54,292 nt of DNA from Ahrensia sp. (GTDB lineage: Bacteria; Pseudomonadota; Alphaproteobacteria; Rhizobiales; Rhizobiaceae), in the NCBI GenBank assembly GCA_002698425.1, contig NZXU01000074.1, positions 1 through 54,292 of the forward strand, read 5' to 3'. The notes beneath the pieces are model-generated. The model did not search any database and was not told the DNA's origin. It saw only the letters and a list, made by a program, of their open reading frames with translations. Both the position numbers and the translations under genes were made by a program. This document shows, piece after piece, positions 7,688-16,073 of this stretch (the stretch's first letter is position 1; the number at the start of each line of letters is the position of its first letter).

Positions 7688-8513
7688 TGCCGCCGGCTTG
7701 CAGCATGTAATCGACGGCTTTGCCCGATGCGGCGTCGAGAAGCGGGGAGAAATCGCCATCGTCGAGCATCGCCGTGGTGGTGTCGATGAGTGACTTGTGC
7801 GTCGCGCGGGCGATCGCGGACCCGGTGCTGATGCGGCGGATGCCGGCCTTGGCGAAGTCGGCCTTCGAATATTTGGCGAAACGTCCGGCGGCGAGCGCAT
7901 TGACCGGCTTGGAGACGCTTTTAACGATCTGGACGAGGCTTTCCATGTTCGGCGGCAGCGGCACGTAAAGCAGGTCGGCCCCGGCCATTTCGAAAGCCTG
8001 GATGCGCCGAATCGCCTCCTCGACATTATAGGCGCCGTTCATCACGCCGTCGGCGCGTGCGCAGAAGACGAAGGGTCGGCCGAGCGCCTTTGCGGCCGCA
8101 GCCGAGGCGCGGACGCGTTCGACGGCCAGGTCGAAATCATAGGCCGGGTTGTCGGCGGACATCACCGTGTCCTCGATCGAACAGCCGGAAAGCCCGATCT
8201 CGGCGGCGAGGCGGATCGTTTCGGCGACATCGTCCGGCGCGTCGGCGAAGCCGTTCTCGAAATCGCCGGAGACGGGCAGGGGCGTTGCGGCGACTATCGT
8301 CTCGGCATGGGCGAGCGCTTCGTCGCGCGTGACATGGCCCATGTCCGGCCTTCCGAGCGTAAAGGCATAACCGGCGCTGGTGGTTGCCAGCGCCTGTGCC
8401 CCGAGCGCCGCCATGACCCGGGCCGAGCCCGCGTCCCAGGGATTGGGAATGACGAAGCATCCCCGCTTGTGAAGGGTCTGGAAGCGCTGATGGCGCACCG
8501 CCATTGCGGTCAT
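7677..8513 (-). CDS. Isocitrate lyase/PEP mutase family protein
   Basis: A 278-residue TIM-barrel protein beginning MTAMAVRHQRFQTLH. Family landmarks are IPNPWDAGSARVM, ATTSAGYAFTLG, SGDFENGFAD (metal-binding loop), SIEDT and FCARADG. The KKCGH motif of true isocitrate lyase is missing, so activity on another 2-oxo or phosphono acid, or a small C-C lyase reaction, is more likely. Its start overlaps the upstream HugZ-like stop by ATGA and its end overlaps the TrmH-like gene by 11 bp, making a three-gene operon. Confidence 0.85.
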   Translation of the reverse strand: MTAMAVRHQRFQTLHKRGCFVIPNPWDAGSARVMAALGAQALATTSAGYAFTLGRPDMGHVTRDEALAHAETIVAATPLPVSGDFENGFADAPDDVAETIRLAAEIGLSGCSIEDTVMSADNPAYDFDLAVERVRASAAAAKALGRPFVFCARADGVMNGAYNVEEAIRRIQAFEMAGADLLYVPLPPNMESLVQIVKSVSKPVNALAAGRFAKYSKADFAKAGIRRISTGSAIARATHKSLIDTTTAMLDDGDFSPLLDAASGKAVDYMLQAGGNGE

Positions 8514-9301
8514 TTGGCAGCTCCGGTCTGTTCGCGTGCGTCGGCCGCCATTTGCACCAGGACCTTTCTCAGGTCCGTTGCGTGGTGCAAAGGCGCGGGA
8601 AACCAGACGCGGCATATCCGATCCCCGTCGACAAGGTCCATCCCCTCCGGATCGAGCGTGGCGATCCGCCACGACCCGTCGCCCGCCTTGCCGAAGACGC
8701 GTGCATAGAGGCCGATGGCATCGCCATGGTCCTCGTTCATATGCGTAACCGCACCATCCTCCATGTCGGCGACGCCTGCCGTATCTCCCTGCATGGCCAG
8801 GTCGCCGACGGTCAGTTCGTAGGCATTGCCGAAACCGCCATTGAGGCTGGCTCGCTGGATCTCCATGCGGAAGAAGGCGAAATCGCCGAAATCGGCGTAG
8901 AGCGCGGCCTTGGGCTGGCGCGCGAGATAGCGCCGCCTGACGCGCCTGCCCTCGTCGCTGTCGCGCTCGATGCGCCGGGCGCGGGTGAATAGCGTGATGC
9001 GCGGATGGGCGAGGGGATCGCCCTTGCCGACCTCGCCGAGCATCAGAGAGGTGCGCGGCTCGTCCAGCATCGGCTTCGTATGGCCGGAGAGCGCCGACAC
9101 GAGGATGATTGGCATGCCGTCGATGTCTGTGGCCAGAGCCGCCCGGCTGGCGCCGGGAAATCCGGTGTCGCGGTTGATGACGGCGAGCGCGCCGTGGCGC
9201 GCGGTCGCGATCAGCTTTCGGGCAAGTCGGATCGCCTCGTCATCCGTCTCGCGGATCACCTGTTTCGGTTTGTCCTTGTCGGCCGGTTCGGATCTGTCCA
9301 T
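8510..9301 (-). CDS. HugZ-like flavin/haem-binding split-barrel protein
   Basis: About 263 residues. The N-terminal part (residues 20-170) resembles pyridoxamine-phosphate-oxidase split barrels (ATARHGALAVINRDTGFPGASR, LVSALSGHTKP, RITLFTRARR). The C-terminal part has the DUF2470 signature THMNEDHGDAIGLYAR. This combination is the HugZ/HutZ architecture, which includes haem-degrading proteins, but many homologues are uncharacterised and no haem-uptake genes are nearby. The ATG at 9301 is chosen; the frame stays open to 9343. It is the first gene of the minus-strand operon and is divergent from thymidine kinase. Confidence 0.8.
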   Translation of the reverse strand: MDRSEPADKDKPKQVIRETDDEAIRLARKLIATARHGALAVINRDTGFPGASRAALATDIDGMPIILVSALSGHTKPMLDEPRTSLMLGEVGKGDPLAHPRITLFTRARRIERDSDEGRRVRRRYLARQPKAALYADFGDFAFFRMEIQRASLNGGFGNAYELTVGDLAMQGDTAGVADMEDGAVTHMNEDHGDAIGLYARVFGKAGDGSWRIATLDPEGMDLVDGDRICRVWFPAPLHHATDLRKVLVQMAADAREQTGAAK

Positions 9302-9412
9302 GGCTATGTGGTCCTGATCTGTTGATTGCTTTGTCCAGCGCATGGCCGCTTGCGCCGATTGGGGTTATGTCATCGAAATCGGGACAGCGAAAGGCGGGCC
9401 GGGACTGCGCGG

Positions 9413-10027
9413 ATGGCCAAACTCTATTTTCATTACGCGACGATGAACGCCGGCAAGTCGACCATGCTTCTGCAGGCGTCGTTCAACTACCGCGAACGCG
9501 GCATGCACACGCTTCTCTTCGTGGCCGGGCATTATCGCAAGGAGAGTGACCTCGGCTACATCTCCTCGCGCGTCGGGCTGGAATCGGATGCCGAGATGTT
9601 TCGCGACGGCGACGACCTTTTCGACCGGATCCGCGAACACCATGCCTCGAAAACCACGCATTGCGTCTTTGTCGACGAGGCGCAGTTCCTCGAGGAGGAG
9701 CAGGTCTGGCAATTGGCGCGGGTCGCCGACCGGCTGCATATTCCGGTGATGTGCTACGGGCTGCGCACCGATTTCCAGGGCAATCTCTTTTCCGGCTCGC
9801 AGGCGCTGCTGGCGATCGCGGACGAATTGCGGGAGGTGCGCACGATCTGCCGCTGCGGCCGCAAGGCGACGATGGTGGTGCGGCTGGGGGCGGACGGCAA
9901 GGTGGCGCGCGCGGGCGAACAGGTCGTGATCGGCAAGGAAGCCTATGTGTCGCTGTGCCGCCAGCACTGGGAAGAAGAGATGGGCCGGGCGTTGCCCGAA
10001 GACCTGGTCGGTTTCGCCAAGCGATAG
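9413..10027 (+). CDS. tdk: Thymidine kinase, class II
   Basis: A 204-residue protein beginning MAKLYFHYATMNAGKSTMLL, with the P-loop at residues 10-17 (K15). The Walker B/catalytic region is HCVFVDEAQFL and the lasso/zinc region is RTICRCGRKATM with a later LCRQHW (two Cys plus Cys/His). The enzyme phosphorylates thymidine to dTMP in the salvage pathway. Length and motif order are standard. The ATG at 9413 matches the family start; upstream in-frame sequence shows no homology. It stands alone, divergent from the HugZ-like operon. Confidence 0.95.
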   Translation: MAKLYFHYATMNAGKSTMLLQASFNYRERGMHTLLFVAGHYRKESDLGYISSRVGLESDAEMFRDGDDLFDRIREHHASKTTHCVFVDEAQFLEEEQVWQLARVADRLHIPVMCYGLRTDFQGNLFSGSQALLAIADELREVRTICRCGRKATMVVRLGADGKVARAGEQVVIGKEAYVSLCRQHWEEEMGRALPEDLVGFAKR

Positions 10028-10052
10028 GCGGACGACCGGCGATTTGACGCCG

Positions 10053-10066
10053 TAAGCGCGCGCTTA
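10053..10066. promoter_or_regulatory. 14-bp palindrome TAAGCGCGCGCTTA before the PepSY operon
   Basis: A perfect 14-bp inverted repeat followed, after exactly 9 nt, by a -10-like TATAAG at 10076-10081. The near-identical palindrome TAAGCACGTGCTTA precedes the second LuxR-type regulator gene (40801-40814) with the same 9-nt spacing to TATTTT. It is probably an operator for these regulators (see findings). Confidence 0.6.
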
Positions 10067-10182
10067 ATGCCGCCGTATAAGCCCCGGTCCAGTTTCAAAT
10101 CCTCTCCGTTGCTCCGAGTTGATTGCCAGTGTCGCAGGCCATGGCCGTGCGGCGCTCCAACGCAAACAACGGAGTTATCCAC

Positions 10183-10437
10183 ATGCGCAAGATCATCCTC
10201 ACCGCCGCCGCCGTCCTCGTCGCGATGCCCGCCTTTGCTTCCGAGCTGATGATTGGCCAGGAACTCGGCAAGAGCCTCGACGAGGTGAAGGCGACGCTTT
10301 CCGAGATGGGCTATGACGTCCGCAAGGGCGAAATGGAGGACGGCCTGATCGAAGTCTATTTCGTCAAGGACAACATGAAGGGCGAGGTCTATGTCGACGG
10401 CTCGACCGGCAAGATCGCCCGGTTCAGCGAGGAATGA
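10183..10437 (+). CDS. Small exported PepSY-like protein
   Basis: An 84-residue protein with a clear signal peptide (MRKIILTAAAVLVAMPAFAS) and a mature PepSY-like domain of about 60 residues (LDEVKATLSEMGYDVRKGEME ... VYVDGSTGKIARF). The ATG at 10183 has GGAG about 8 nt upstream. Its stop overlaps the cytochrome b561 start (ATGA), so the two are coupled. Small PepSY proteins paired with b-type cytochromes are thought to act in periplasmic redox or metal handling; the exact role is unknown. Confidence 0.8.
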   Translation: MRKIILTAAAVLVAMPAFASELMIGQELGKSLDEVKATLSEMGYDVRKGEMEDGLIEVYFVKDNMKGEVYVDGSTGKIARFSEE

Positions 10438-11024
10438 GTGCCGCGATGAACGCGACGCTCGAGACAAGGGATGCCGGCAAGGCCGGCATCCAGGTCATCC
10501 CGGTATGGGATCCGCTGGTCAGGATGATCCACTGGTCGCTCGTCACCACGATCGTGCTCAACGGCTTCATCACGGACCCCGAACACAAGCTGCATGAATA
10601 TGTCGGCTACGCCGCTCTGGCGCTCGTCATCCTGCGGCTTGTGTGGGGGCTGGTCGGACCGCGTCACGCGCGGTTTTCTGCGTTTCCCCCGAATCCCTTC
10701 GCTGCAATGCGCCATATTCGCGACACTCTTTCGGGCCGTAGTTCCCTGCACCTGTCGCATAACCCCCTTGGCGCGTTGATGGTCTACAATATCTGGGGCA
10801 CGGTTCTCCTGCTCTGCGCCACGGGTATCATGATGGGAACGATCCGCTTCTTCGGTGTAGAGTGGGTCGAGGAAGTGCACGAGGCGGCGTTCACGTGGCT
10901 GATGATTTCGGTGGGCTTGCACCTTCTGGGTGTGATTGCCGAGACCTGGATGAGCGGCGTGCCGCTGGTTCGCGCCATGGTGGACGGGCGCAAACGCGTG
11001 CCCGCAGCCCGGGAGGCGGAATGA
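10434..11024 (+). CDS. Cytochrome b561-family membrane protein
   Basis: A 196-residue four-helix membrane protein of the bacterial b561 / hydrogenase-type cytochrome b family. Putative haem ligands are seen in VWDPLVRMIHWSLV (H near residue 33), KLHEYVGYAALALVILRLVWG (H near 46), WVEEVHEAAFTWL and SVGLHLLGVIAETW. It probably passes electrons between the quinone pool and periplasmic partners such as the PepSY protein. It overlaps both neighbours by 4 bp (ATGA), forming a compact PepSY-b561-regulator operon. Confidence 0.88.
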   Translation: MSAAMNATLETRDAGKAGIQVIPVWDPLVRMIHWSLVTTIVLNGFITDPEHKLHEYVGYAALALVILRLVWGLVGPRHARFSAFPPNPFAAMRHIRDTLSGRSSLHLSHNPLGALMVYNIWGTVLLLCATGIMMGTIRFFGVEWVEEVHEAAFTWLMISVGLHLLGVIAETWMSGVPLVRAMVDGRKRVPAAREAE

Positions 11025-11566
11025 GCGAGACGGGACAACCCGCTGCAAAGACCAAACGGCGGGCCACCGCGCTCGCCGTTCTCATCGTGGCGAATGTGAT
11101 GTGCACGGCCTTCTTCGCGATGGACGTGATCACCGATTTCGAATCGCTCGGTAGCGACGAGGCGTTCCACCTCACGGTCGAGGCGCTGGCGGCCGTGGTG
11201 CTGGTGGTCGGCACAAGTTTCATGATCCTCGAATTGCGGCGGATCCTGCAGCGTAACGCCTCGATGGAAATCGGCCTTCGCGCCGCACGCGGCGAGATGC
11301 AGGCGGTGATCGACAGGTTTTTCACCGAATGGCGGCTTTCCGATGCGGAACGCGATGTCGCGCTTCTTCTTCTCAAGGGGCTGGACAATGAAACGATCGC
11401 CTCGATCCGGGGAACCGCGACGGGAACGGTGCGCGCCCAATGTGCGAGCATTTACGCAAAAGCGGACGTCGACGGCCGGTCGCAGCTGATGAGCGTCTTC
11501 ATGGAAGAACTGCTGAGCGAGCCTCTTGGCGGGCAGCGAGAGGGCGCGGAACCAAAGGCGGCGTAA
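11021..11566 (+). CDS. Membrane-tethered LuxR-type HTH regulator
   Basis: A 181-residue protein. Two membrane segments (about residues 14-33 and 50-70: TALAVLIVANVMCTAFFAMD, ALAAVVLVVGTSFMILEL) are followed by a short linker and a C-terminal LuxR/GerE-type helix-turn-helix (LSDAERDVALLLLKGLDNET ... GTVRAQCASIYAKADV). It probably regulates transcription from the membrane, sensing a membrane or redox state. It is the last gene of the PepSY-b561 operon (ATGA overlap). A paralogue of the same architecture is at 40191-40748, and both loci carry the same upstream palindrome. Confidence 0.82.
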   Translation: MSETGQPAAKTKRRATALAVLIVANVMCTAFFAMDVITDFESLGSDEAFHLTVEALAAVVLVVGTSFMILELRRILQRNASMEIGLRAARGEMQAVIDRFFTEWRLSDAERDVALLLLKGLDNETIASIRGTATGTVRAQCASIYAKADVDGRSQLMSVFMEELLSEPLGGQREGAEPKAA

Positions 11567-11682
11567 CTTCCCATTCGGTACTTTTGCCGAACTGTGCGAT
11601 CGCATACTTCAAAACGCAATGTCCTCGGTTTATATCCAAAAGGCCTGACGGCAATTTTGCCGGGCTGAAGGAGAGGGCTTTC

Positions 11683-12771
11683 ATGGCGACCTTGCAGAAT
11701 TTTGACGCGGAGATCGAAAAGACGAAGCAAGTCGTCGAGGAGATGCGCACGAAGATCGAGCAGTCGGGAACCATGCTCGACAAGTTCGCCCAGGCAGACC
11801 AGAAGATCGGCGAGGCCGACTTCGATATCGAGAACGCCCGCATCCAGGACGTGCTGCGCCAGCAGAAAGTGATGGAAGGCAATATCGCCGACCTGATTAT
11901 CGGGCTGGAGGACGCGACCAATGTGTTCGGCTCCGAATTCGAGTCGATGAAGACCTATTCCGGCTTCGAGAAGCTGATCGGCATGTTCTCCAAGCAGCGC
12001 ATGCAGCGGATGCGTTCGGAACGCGTGCGCAACATGTCGCTTGCCGGCAATCTGCAGGAATTGCTGGCGAAATCCGACACGATCGTCGGCATCCTGACGG
12101 CGCAGAAGGAAATCCTCGATACGCGCTACAAGACTTCCGAGGAAAGCCTGCGCACCGTGATCGAGCGGCGCAAGACCACCATGGCCGAACTGGAAGCGAC
12201 GCAGAAGCGCATCGAGGAACTGAACCCGGCGCTGATGGATATCGAGAACAAGATCGCGGCGACGACGAACCAGAAGGATCGTACCGACTTGGAAAGCCAG
12301 CGGTCGCAGCTTGCCACCGACTACAACCAGGCCCAGGCGAAGGAACAGGAACTGCTCGCCGCCAGCCAGACGCTGGAGCGCTACACGTCGATGTTCCAGA
12401 CCTTCGTCGATTCGCTCAACAACCAGATCGCGGCGCAGAACACGCTGATCAACAAGCTGACCATCGACACCGAGCAGCGCATCGTCCTCTACAAGGCGCT
12501 GGAGGATTCGCTGAAGACGGCGGCCCAGCAGGATGTCGCCCACAAGATCAACACACTCGGCAGCCAGGTCGACACCGCCGCCGAGACGACCATGGCCGGC
12601 ATTGGCGCCGCGGCGCAGACGCATATCGCCGACCTTCTCGAAATGCACGAGAAGAACATGGTCGCAACGCAGGACATCCAGCGGCGCAAGAAGCTGGCCG
12701 ACGAGGCCTTCGCGCGGCGTTTCGACGAGGTGATGAAGCAGCACGACGCCGGCAATTATGTGCGCCAGTAG
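11683..12771 (+). CDS. TelA-like coiled-coil protein, first gene of AAA/CHAT operon
   Basis: A 362-residue, almost fully helical soluble protein. Its layout resembles the toxic-anion-resistance TelA family: an amphipathic N-terminus, a middle GFEKLIGMFSKQRMQRMR, long coiled coil, and a conserved-looking C-terminus (YKALEDSLKTAAQQDV, AETTMAGIGAAAQTHIADLL, RRKKLADEAFARRF). TelA proteins are linked to tellurite, antibiotic and membrane stress, but their chemistry is unknown. The ATG at 11683 has a GGAGAGGG ribosome site; an open frame upstream to 11440 runs over the preceding gene and is rejected. Genes to 21215 follow with gaps of 31 bp or less. Confidence 0.6.
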   Translation: MATLQNFDAEIEKTKQVVEEMRTKIEQSGTMLDKFAQADQKIGEADFDIENARIQDVLRQQKVMEGNIADLIIGLEDATNVFGSEFESMKTYSGFEKLIGMFSKQRMQRMRSERVRNMSLAGNLQELLAKSDTIVGILTAQKEILDTRYKTSEESLRTVIERRKTTMAELEATQKRIEELNPALMDIENKIAATTNQKDRTDLESQRSQLATDYNQAQAKEQELLAASQTLERYTSMFQTFVDSLNNQIAAQNTLINKLTIDTEQRIVLYKALEDSLKTAAQQDVAHKINTLGSQVDTAAETTMAGIGAAAQTHIADLLEMHEKNMVATQDIQRRKKLADEAFARRFDEVMKQHDAGNYVRQ

Positions 12772-12802
12772 GCGCGCAAGCGCCGCGCCGGGGATCGGCT
12801 GA

Positions 12803-13954
12803 ATGACGAAGATGCCGCAGGATTCGCCCGTCGAACGCTATTTCGCGTCGATCCGCGCGGCGCTGGACGGGCTGGACGTGTTCCTCAGGGACGACCGTTC
12901 ACCGCTCTACAAGCACGGCCTCGTCGCCCAGGTGGTGACCGGCTATGTCGAGCGGCTGGAAACCTCGTTCGAGTGCTGGCGGCATCATCTGGACTACGCG
13001 AAGTCGTTCCGCATCTCGCGCGCCGAGAGCGGGTTCCCGGTGTTCCAGAACGTGCTGGAGCTGGAAAACGACCGCAGCACCGCGAAGTCGCGGCTCGCCG
13101 ACATCGCCGATCCCGACACGCTGCGCGACGAGATGGCGGACTTCATCCTGCGCCACAAGGCGTTTCCGAAGGATTTGCAGCGCTCCATGGCCGAGCGGCT
13201 CTATCTGGAGCGGGTGCAGGAAGGCCAGGTCTTCTCGCCGCTCGTCCTGCCTGAGACCATCAAGGTGTCCGTCAATCCGAAGACGATGCGGCCCTATTAC
13301 ATGGTCCATTGGGGCGCTTTCGACGGCGCGTCGAACCTGCCGATGGTGTATACCGCGATGGTGGAGGATTCCTCGCCCGACATTGTGAAGATGCTGGTGG
13401 GCAAGGACGGCAAGCTCAATTCGTCGGTCGAGATCCCGCTGCCGGTCGGCGGGCTGCTCAATCCGAAGCTGGCGCGCGAGTTCGATGCGTTCGTCGAGCG
13501 CAATTCGGCCTATTCGCTGTCGCTGACGACGATCGCCACCAATATGGACAAGGATTTCGACGACCTGCATCCGAAGCAGTTGCGCCGGATCGTGCTCGGG
13601 CCGTTTTATTCAGCCGGCATCACGGAGCATAATCGCCGGGTCAACGACATCCTGGAAAAGGTCGCCAACCCGGCCAATGCCTGGCTGCTGACATGGACGA
13701 TCCAGGACATCTTCTCGAAGGCGGAAAAGCCGGCGCGAAAGGGGCTGTGGTCTTCGGAGCCGGCGCGCGAGGAATTCCACATCGAGACCGACGATCTCGA
13801 TGCGGCGCGCATGGGTGTCTCGGCTTACGAGAACCACGCGCTGATCCCGCATGAGGCCTATCAGGCGCTTTATGCGGCGGGCGAGGCGCAAAGCGTCTTC
13901 GCAGGCTACCAGACGCATATCATCTCCGGGGGCGAGGTGATCAGCGATGTGTGA
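12803..13954 (+). CDS. Conserved hypothetical protein of the AAA/CHAT operon
   Basis: A 383-residue soluble protein with no signal peptide or membrane segment. The N-terminal half is helical (VERYFASIRAALDGLDVFL, VTGYVERLETSFECWRHHLD). The middle part has beta-rich segments (MRPYYMVHWGAFDGASNLPM, VEIPLPVGGLLNPKLA). No known catalytic motif was recognised. It starts 31 bp after the TelA-like gene and overlaps the next small gene by 8 bp. Context suggests an adaptor or partner of the TelA-like protein and the AAA+ ATPase; this is inference only. Confidence 0.7.
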   Translation: MTKMPQDSPVERYFASIRAALDGLDVFLRDDRSPLYKHGLVAQVVTGYVERLETSFECWRHHLDYAKSFRISRAESGFPVFQNVLELENDRSTAKSRLADIADPDTLRDEMADFILRHKAFPKDLQRSMAERLYLERVQEGQVFSPLVLPETIKVSVNPKTMRPYYMVHWGAFDGASNLPMVYTAMVEDSSPDIVKMLVGKDGKLNSSVEIPLPVGGLLNPKLAREFDAFVERNSAYSLSLTTIATNMDKDFDDLHPKQLRRIVLGPFYSAGITEHNRRVNDILEKVANPANAWLLTWTIQDIFSKAEKPARKGLWSSEPAREEFHIETDDLDAARMGVSAYENHALIPHEAYQALYAAGEAQSVFAGYQTHIISGGEVISDV

Positions 13955-14147
13955 CAAATGCGATCTCGATCTGGCGATGTATGGCGAGGTCAGCAAAGGA
14001 TTCCGCTGCTGCGACGTTAATGAGGACCTTCTCGCCGAAGAGGCAAACGGGATTGCCCGGTTTCCGAACCGGAAGAAGGCGTTGCAATCGGAAAAGGCCG
14101 AAGGTTCGGAGCGAAACCGGATGCGGGACGATGAGAGACGGGGCTGA
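13947..14147 (+). CDS. 66-residue Cys-containing small protein
   Basis: A short frame beginning MCDKCDLDLAMYG with a CxxC pair, then a CC pair in GFRCCDVN, followed by a charged, probably disordered tail rich in Glu, Arg and Lys. It overlaps the upstream gene by 8 bp and ends 12 bp before the AAA+ gene; without it the operon would have a lone 205-bp gap. A GAGG element lies about 9 nt before the ATG. The four cysteines could bind zinc or an iron-sulfur cluster. No family was recognised. Confidence 0.6.
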   Translation: MCDKCDLDLAMYGEVSKGFRCCDVNEDLLAEEANGIARFPNRKKALQSEKAEGSERNRMRDDERRG

Positions 14148-14159
14148 AGGGAACGGAAC

Positions 14160-16073
14160 ATGGATATCGGCCTGACGCGGATCGACGAAGAGGACATCGC
14201 CAAGCACCGTTCGACGGCGCAGAGCTTCGTGACGCGAATCATCGTCATGGAAGAGACTGGCGGGCGGTCCGACACATCGCTTGCGGGCACCGGGCGGCGT
14301 TTCGTCTCGACCGTCTCGACCGGCGGCATGAAGCGTACGCGCGAGGTCGAGCTTGCGAAACAGATCGGCGCGGTGCGCGGCGACGATCCAATGCTGACGC
14401 CGGTCCAGCACAATCTTCTCTACCGCACGCGGCGCGGCATCGCGATTGCGCTGGCCGTCGCGGATGTCTTTGCGCGCGAGACCGAACTGGAGAGCCTGCA
14501 GGCGCGCAATTTGTCGGCGCCGCTGCAGGGCGACGACGCGGTGCGGTTCAAGACGCTGGTCAACGCCGCGGCCTATATCTCCGCCTTCACGCTGGCCGCC
14601 TATCTCCTGCAAATGCTCGACGGCGGAACCGAGCCGGTCAACGATCCGGACGAGCCCGATTTCCTCTTCGACACGGCGCAGGATGCGGTGAAGTCGATGA
14701 TCGCGGGGCTCGCAAAGGCGATCGACGGCTCGGCGGACGAGACGACGATGCTGCAGCGGGCGAAGGCCTTCGCGCGGGTCGCGGTTGACGGGCTGCTTGG
14801 CCGCCGCGGCCGCTTCACCGGGCTCGGCGCCTTCGAAAACAGCCATATCCGCATCGAGGCCGACGATTTCACGCTCGACGGTTTCGACGTCGCGCCGGGC
14901 CAGCGCCGCAAGCCGCTCACGATGCAGTTCAAGAAGCCGAACGAGATCATCGGCAACCATATCGCCAAATACCAGGCGACGAAGCTCGCCAAGATGCTGG
15001 TCGCCTATGATTTCGACCGGCAGCTCAATCCCTTCGTCGAACTCGGCGGCTTCCTGTTCACCTTCATCGGCGACGGCGCGCCGGGCACCGGCAAGACGAT
15101 CCTTATCCAGATGATCGCCGGGCTGATCAACGATTACTGCACGGTGGCGGGCTACCCGTTCCATTACGAGAATTTCGGCGTCGACCAGATATCGTCCTAC
15201 CAGGGCAAGTCCGGTCAGAACTGCAAGGAGTTCGTCAACACCATCGTTAATCCGAAGGCGATCGGCTTCGGGACGGTCGACGATATCGACCAGGTGGCGG
15301 CGAAGCGCTCCGATGATCGCGCATCGGCCGGCCAGCACGAGGTGACGGCAGTCCTGATGGAGAGCTTTGCCGGCGCGACGACGGTGGTGCGCGGCAATTG
15401 CTCCTTCGGCATGTTCTCGAACTATCCGGAGAATGTCGACGACGCGCTGCGCCAGCGTGCCGGCGCGCGCTGGCTGGTCGACGGGCCGCAGAGCGAGGAC
15501 GACTATGTCGACATCTTCGTGCTGCTCGCAGGCAAGAACCATTCGATCCCGCTGGGCGACCACGAACTCTTCGCCGCACAGGCGATCAAGAAGGCGGTTT
15601 CGGCAGCCTATGAGGGCCATGACCGGCCGAAGGAAGACGGGCTGATCGCCGTCTATGAGCGTTTCATGGAGGAGCGCGGCGAGCCGAAAACCATGGCCGA
15701 TGTCGGCGACTATCTGCACCGCATCAAGCTGGCCGAACCGCGCTTTACAGGCCGGGCGATCAAGAACATCACCGACGCGATCAAGATGCGGGCAATGGAC
15801 ATCGACCTGCCGGACGAGTGGTTCGAGACGCCGGAAGCCTTCATGCACAAATCCTATGACGACAAGAAAGCGATGATCGAGGAACTGCGCGGTCCGTTCA
15901 CGATGGCGATGGTGATGCAGGAGATCAACCGCTACGCCGACAGCGAATTCCGCTACACCGACAAGTCCGACCAAGCCGCCGTTGACCAGATGATCCGCAA
16001 CGAGCGGCTGCGCGAGCGCGCAGCGCGGGAGATCGTCGAACTGAAGTCGAAGGGGCTGTGGAACGGCGCATGA
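14160..16073 (+). CDS. AAA+ ATPase (classical AAA-like)
   Basis: A 637-residue protein. Residues 1-290 form an uncharacterised helical N-domain (one hydrophobic stretch, AAYISAFTLAAYLLQM, near 140-155). The AAA module has Walker A GAPGTGKT at 306-313 (K312), a Walker B-like GFGTVDDIDQ, a sensor-1 strand FGMFSNYPENVDDAL and the following RQRAG, placed like the second-region-of-homology arginine. It probably remodels or disassembles a protein partner, possibly the coiled-coil protein at the head of the operon. Its stop overlaps the next start (ATGA). Confidence 0.85.
   Translation: MDIGLTRIDEEDIAKHRSTAQSFVTRIIVMEETGGRSDTSLAGTGRRFVSTVSTGGMKRTREVELAKQIGAVRGDDPMLTPVQHNLLYRTRRGIAIALAVADVFARETELESLQARNLSAPLQGDDAVRFKTLVNAAAYISAFTLAAYLLQMLDGGTEPVNDPDEPDFLFDTAQDAVKSMIAGLAKAIDGSADETTMLQRAKAFARVAVDGLLGRRGRFTGLGAFENSHIRIEADDFTLDGFDVAPGQRRKPLTMQFKKPNEIIGNHIAKYQATKLAKMLVAYDFDRQLNPFVELGGFLFTFIGDGAPGTGKTILIQMIAGLINDYCTVAGYPFHYENFGVDQISSYQGKSGQNCKEFVNTIVNPKAIGFGTVDDIDQVAAKRSDDRASAGQHEVTAVLMESFAGATTVVRGNCSFGMFSNYPENVDDALRQRAGARWLVDGPQSEDDYVDIFVLLAGKNHSIPLGDHELFAAQAIKKAVSAAYEGHDRPKEDGLIAVYERFMEERGEPKTMADVGDYLHRIKLAEPRFTGRAIKNITDAIKMRAMDIDLPDEWFETPEAFMHKSYDDKKAMIEELRGPFTMAMVMQEINRYADSEFRYTDKSDQAAVDQMIRNERLRERAAREIVELKSKGLWNGA

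Noticed and set aside
11440..11682. N-terminal extension of the TelA-like protein to 11440
   Set aside because: It would overlap the LuxR-type gene by 127 bp with unrelated sequence; the ATG at 11683 has a strong ribosome site.
13941..15974. Minus-strand open frame (677 codons) opposite the AAA+ ATPase gene
   Set aside because: Shadow of a GC-rich gene; the plus frame has Walker A, sensor-1 and Arg motifs, and the operon context is on the plus strand.
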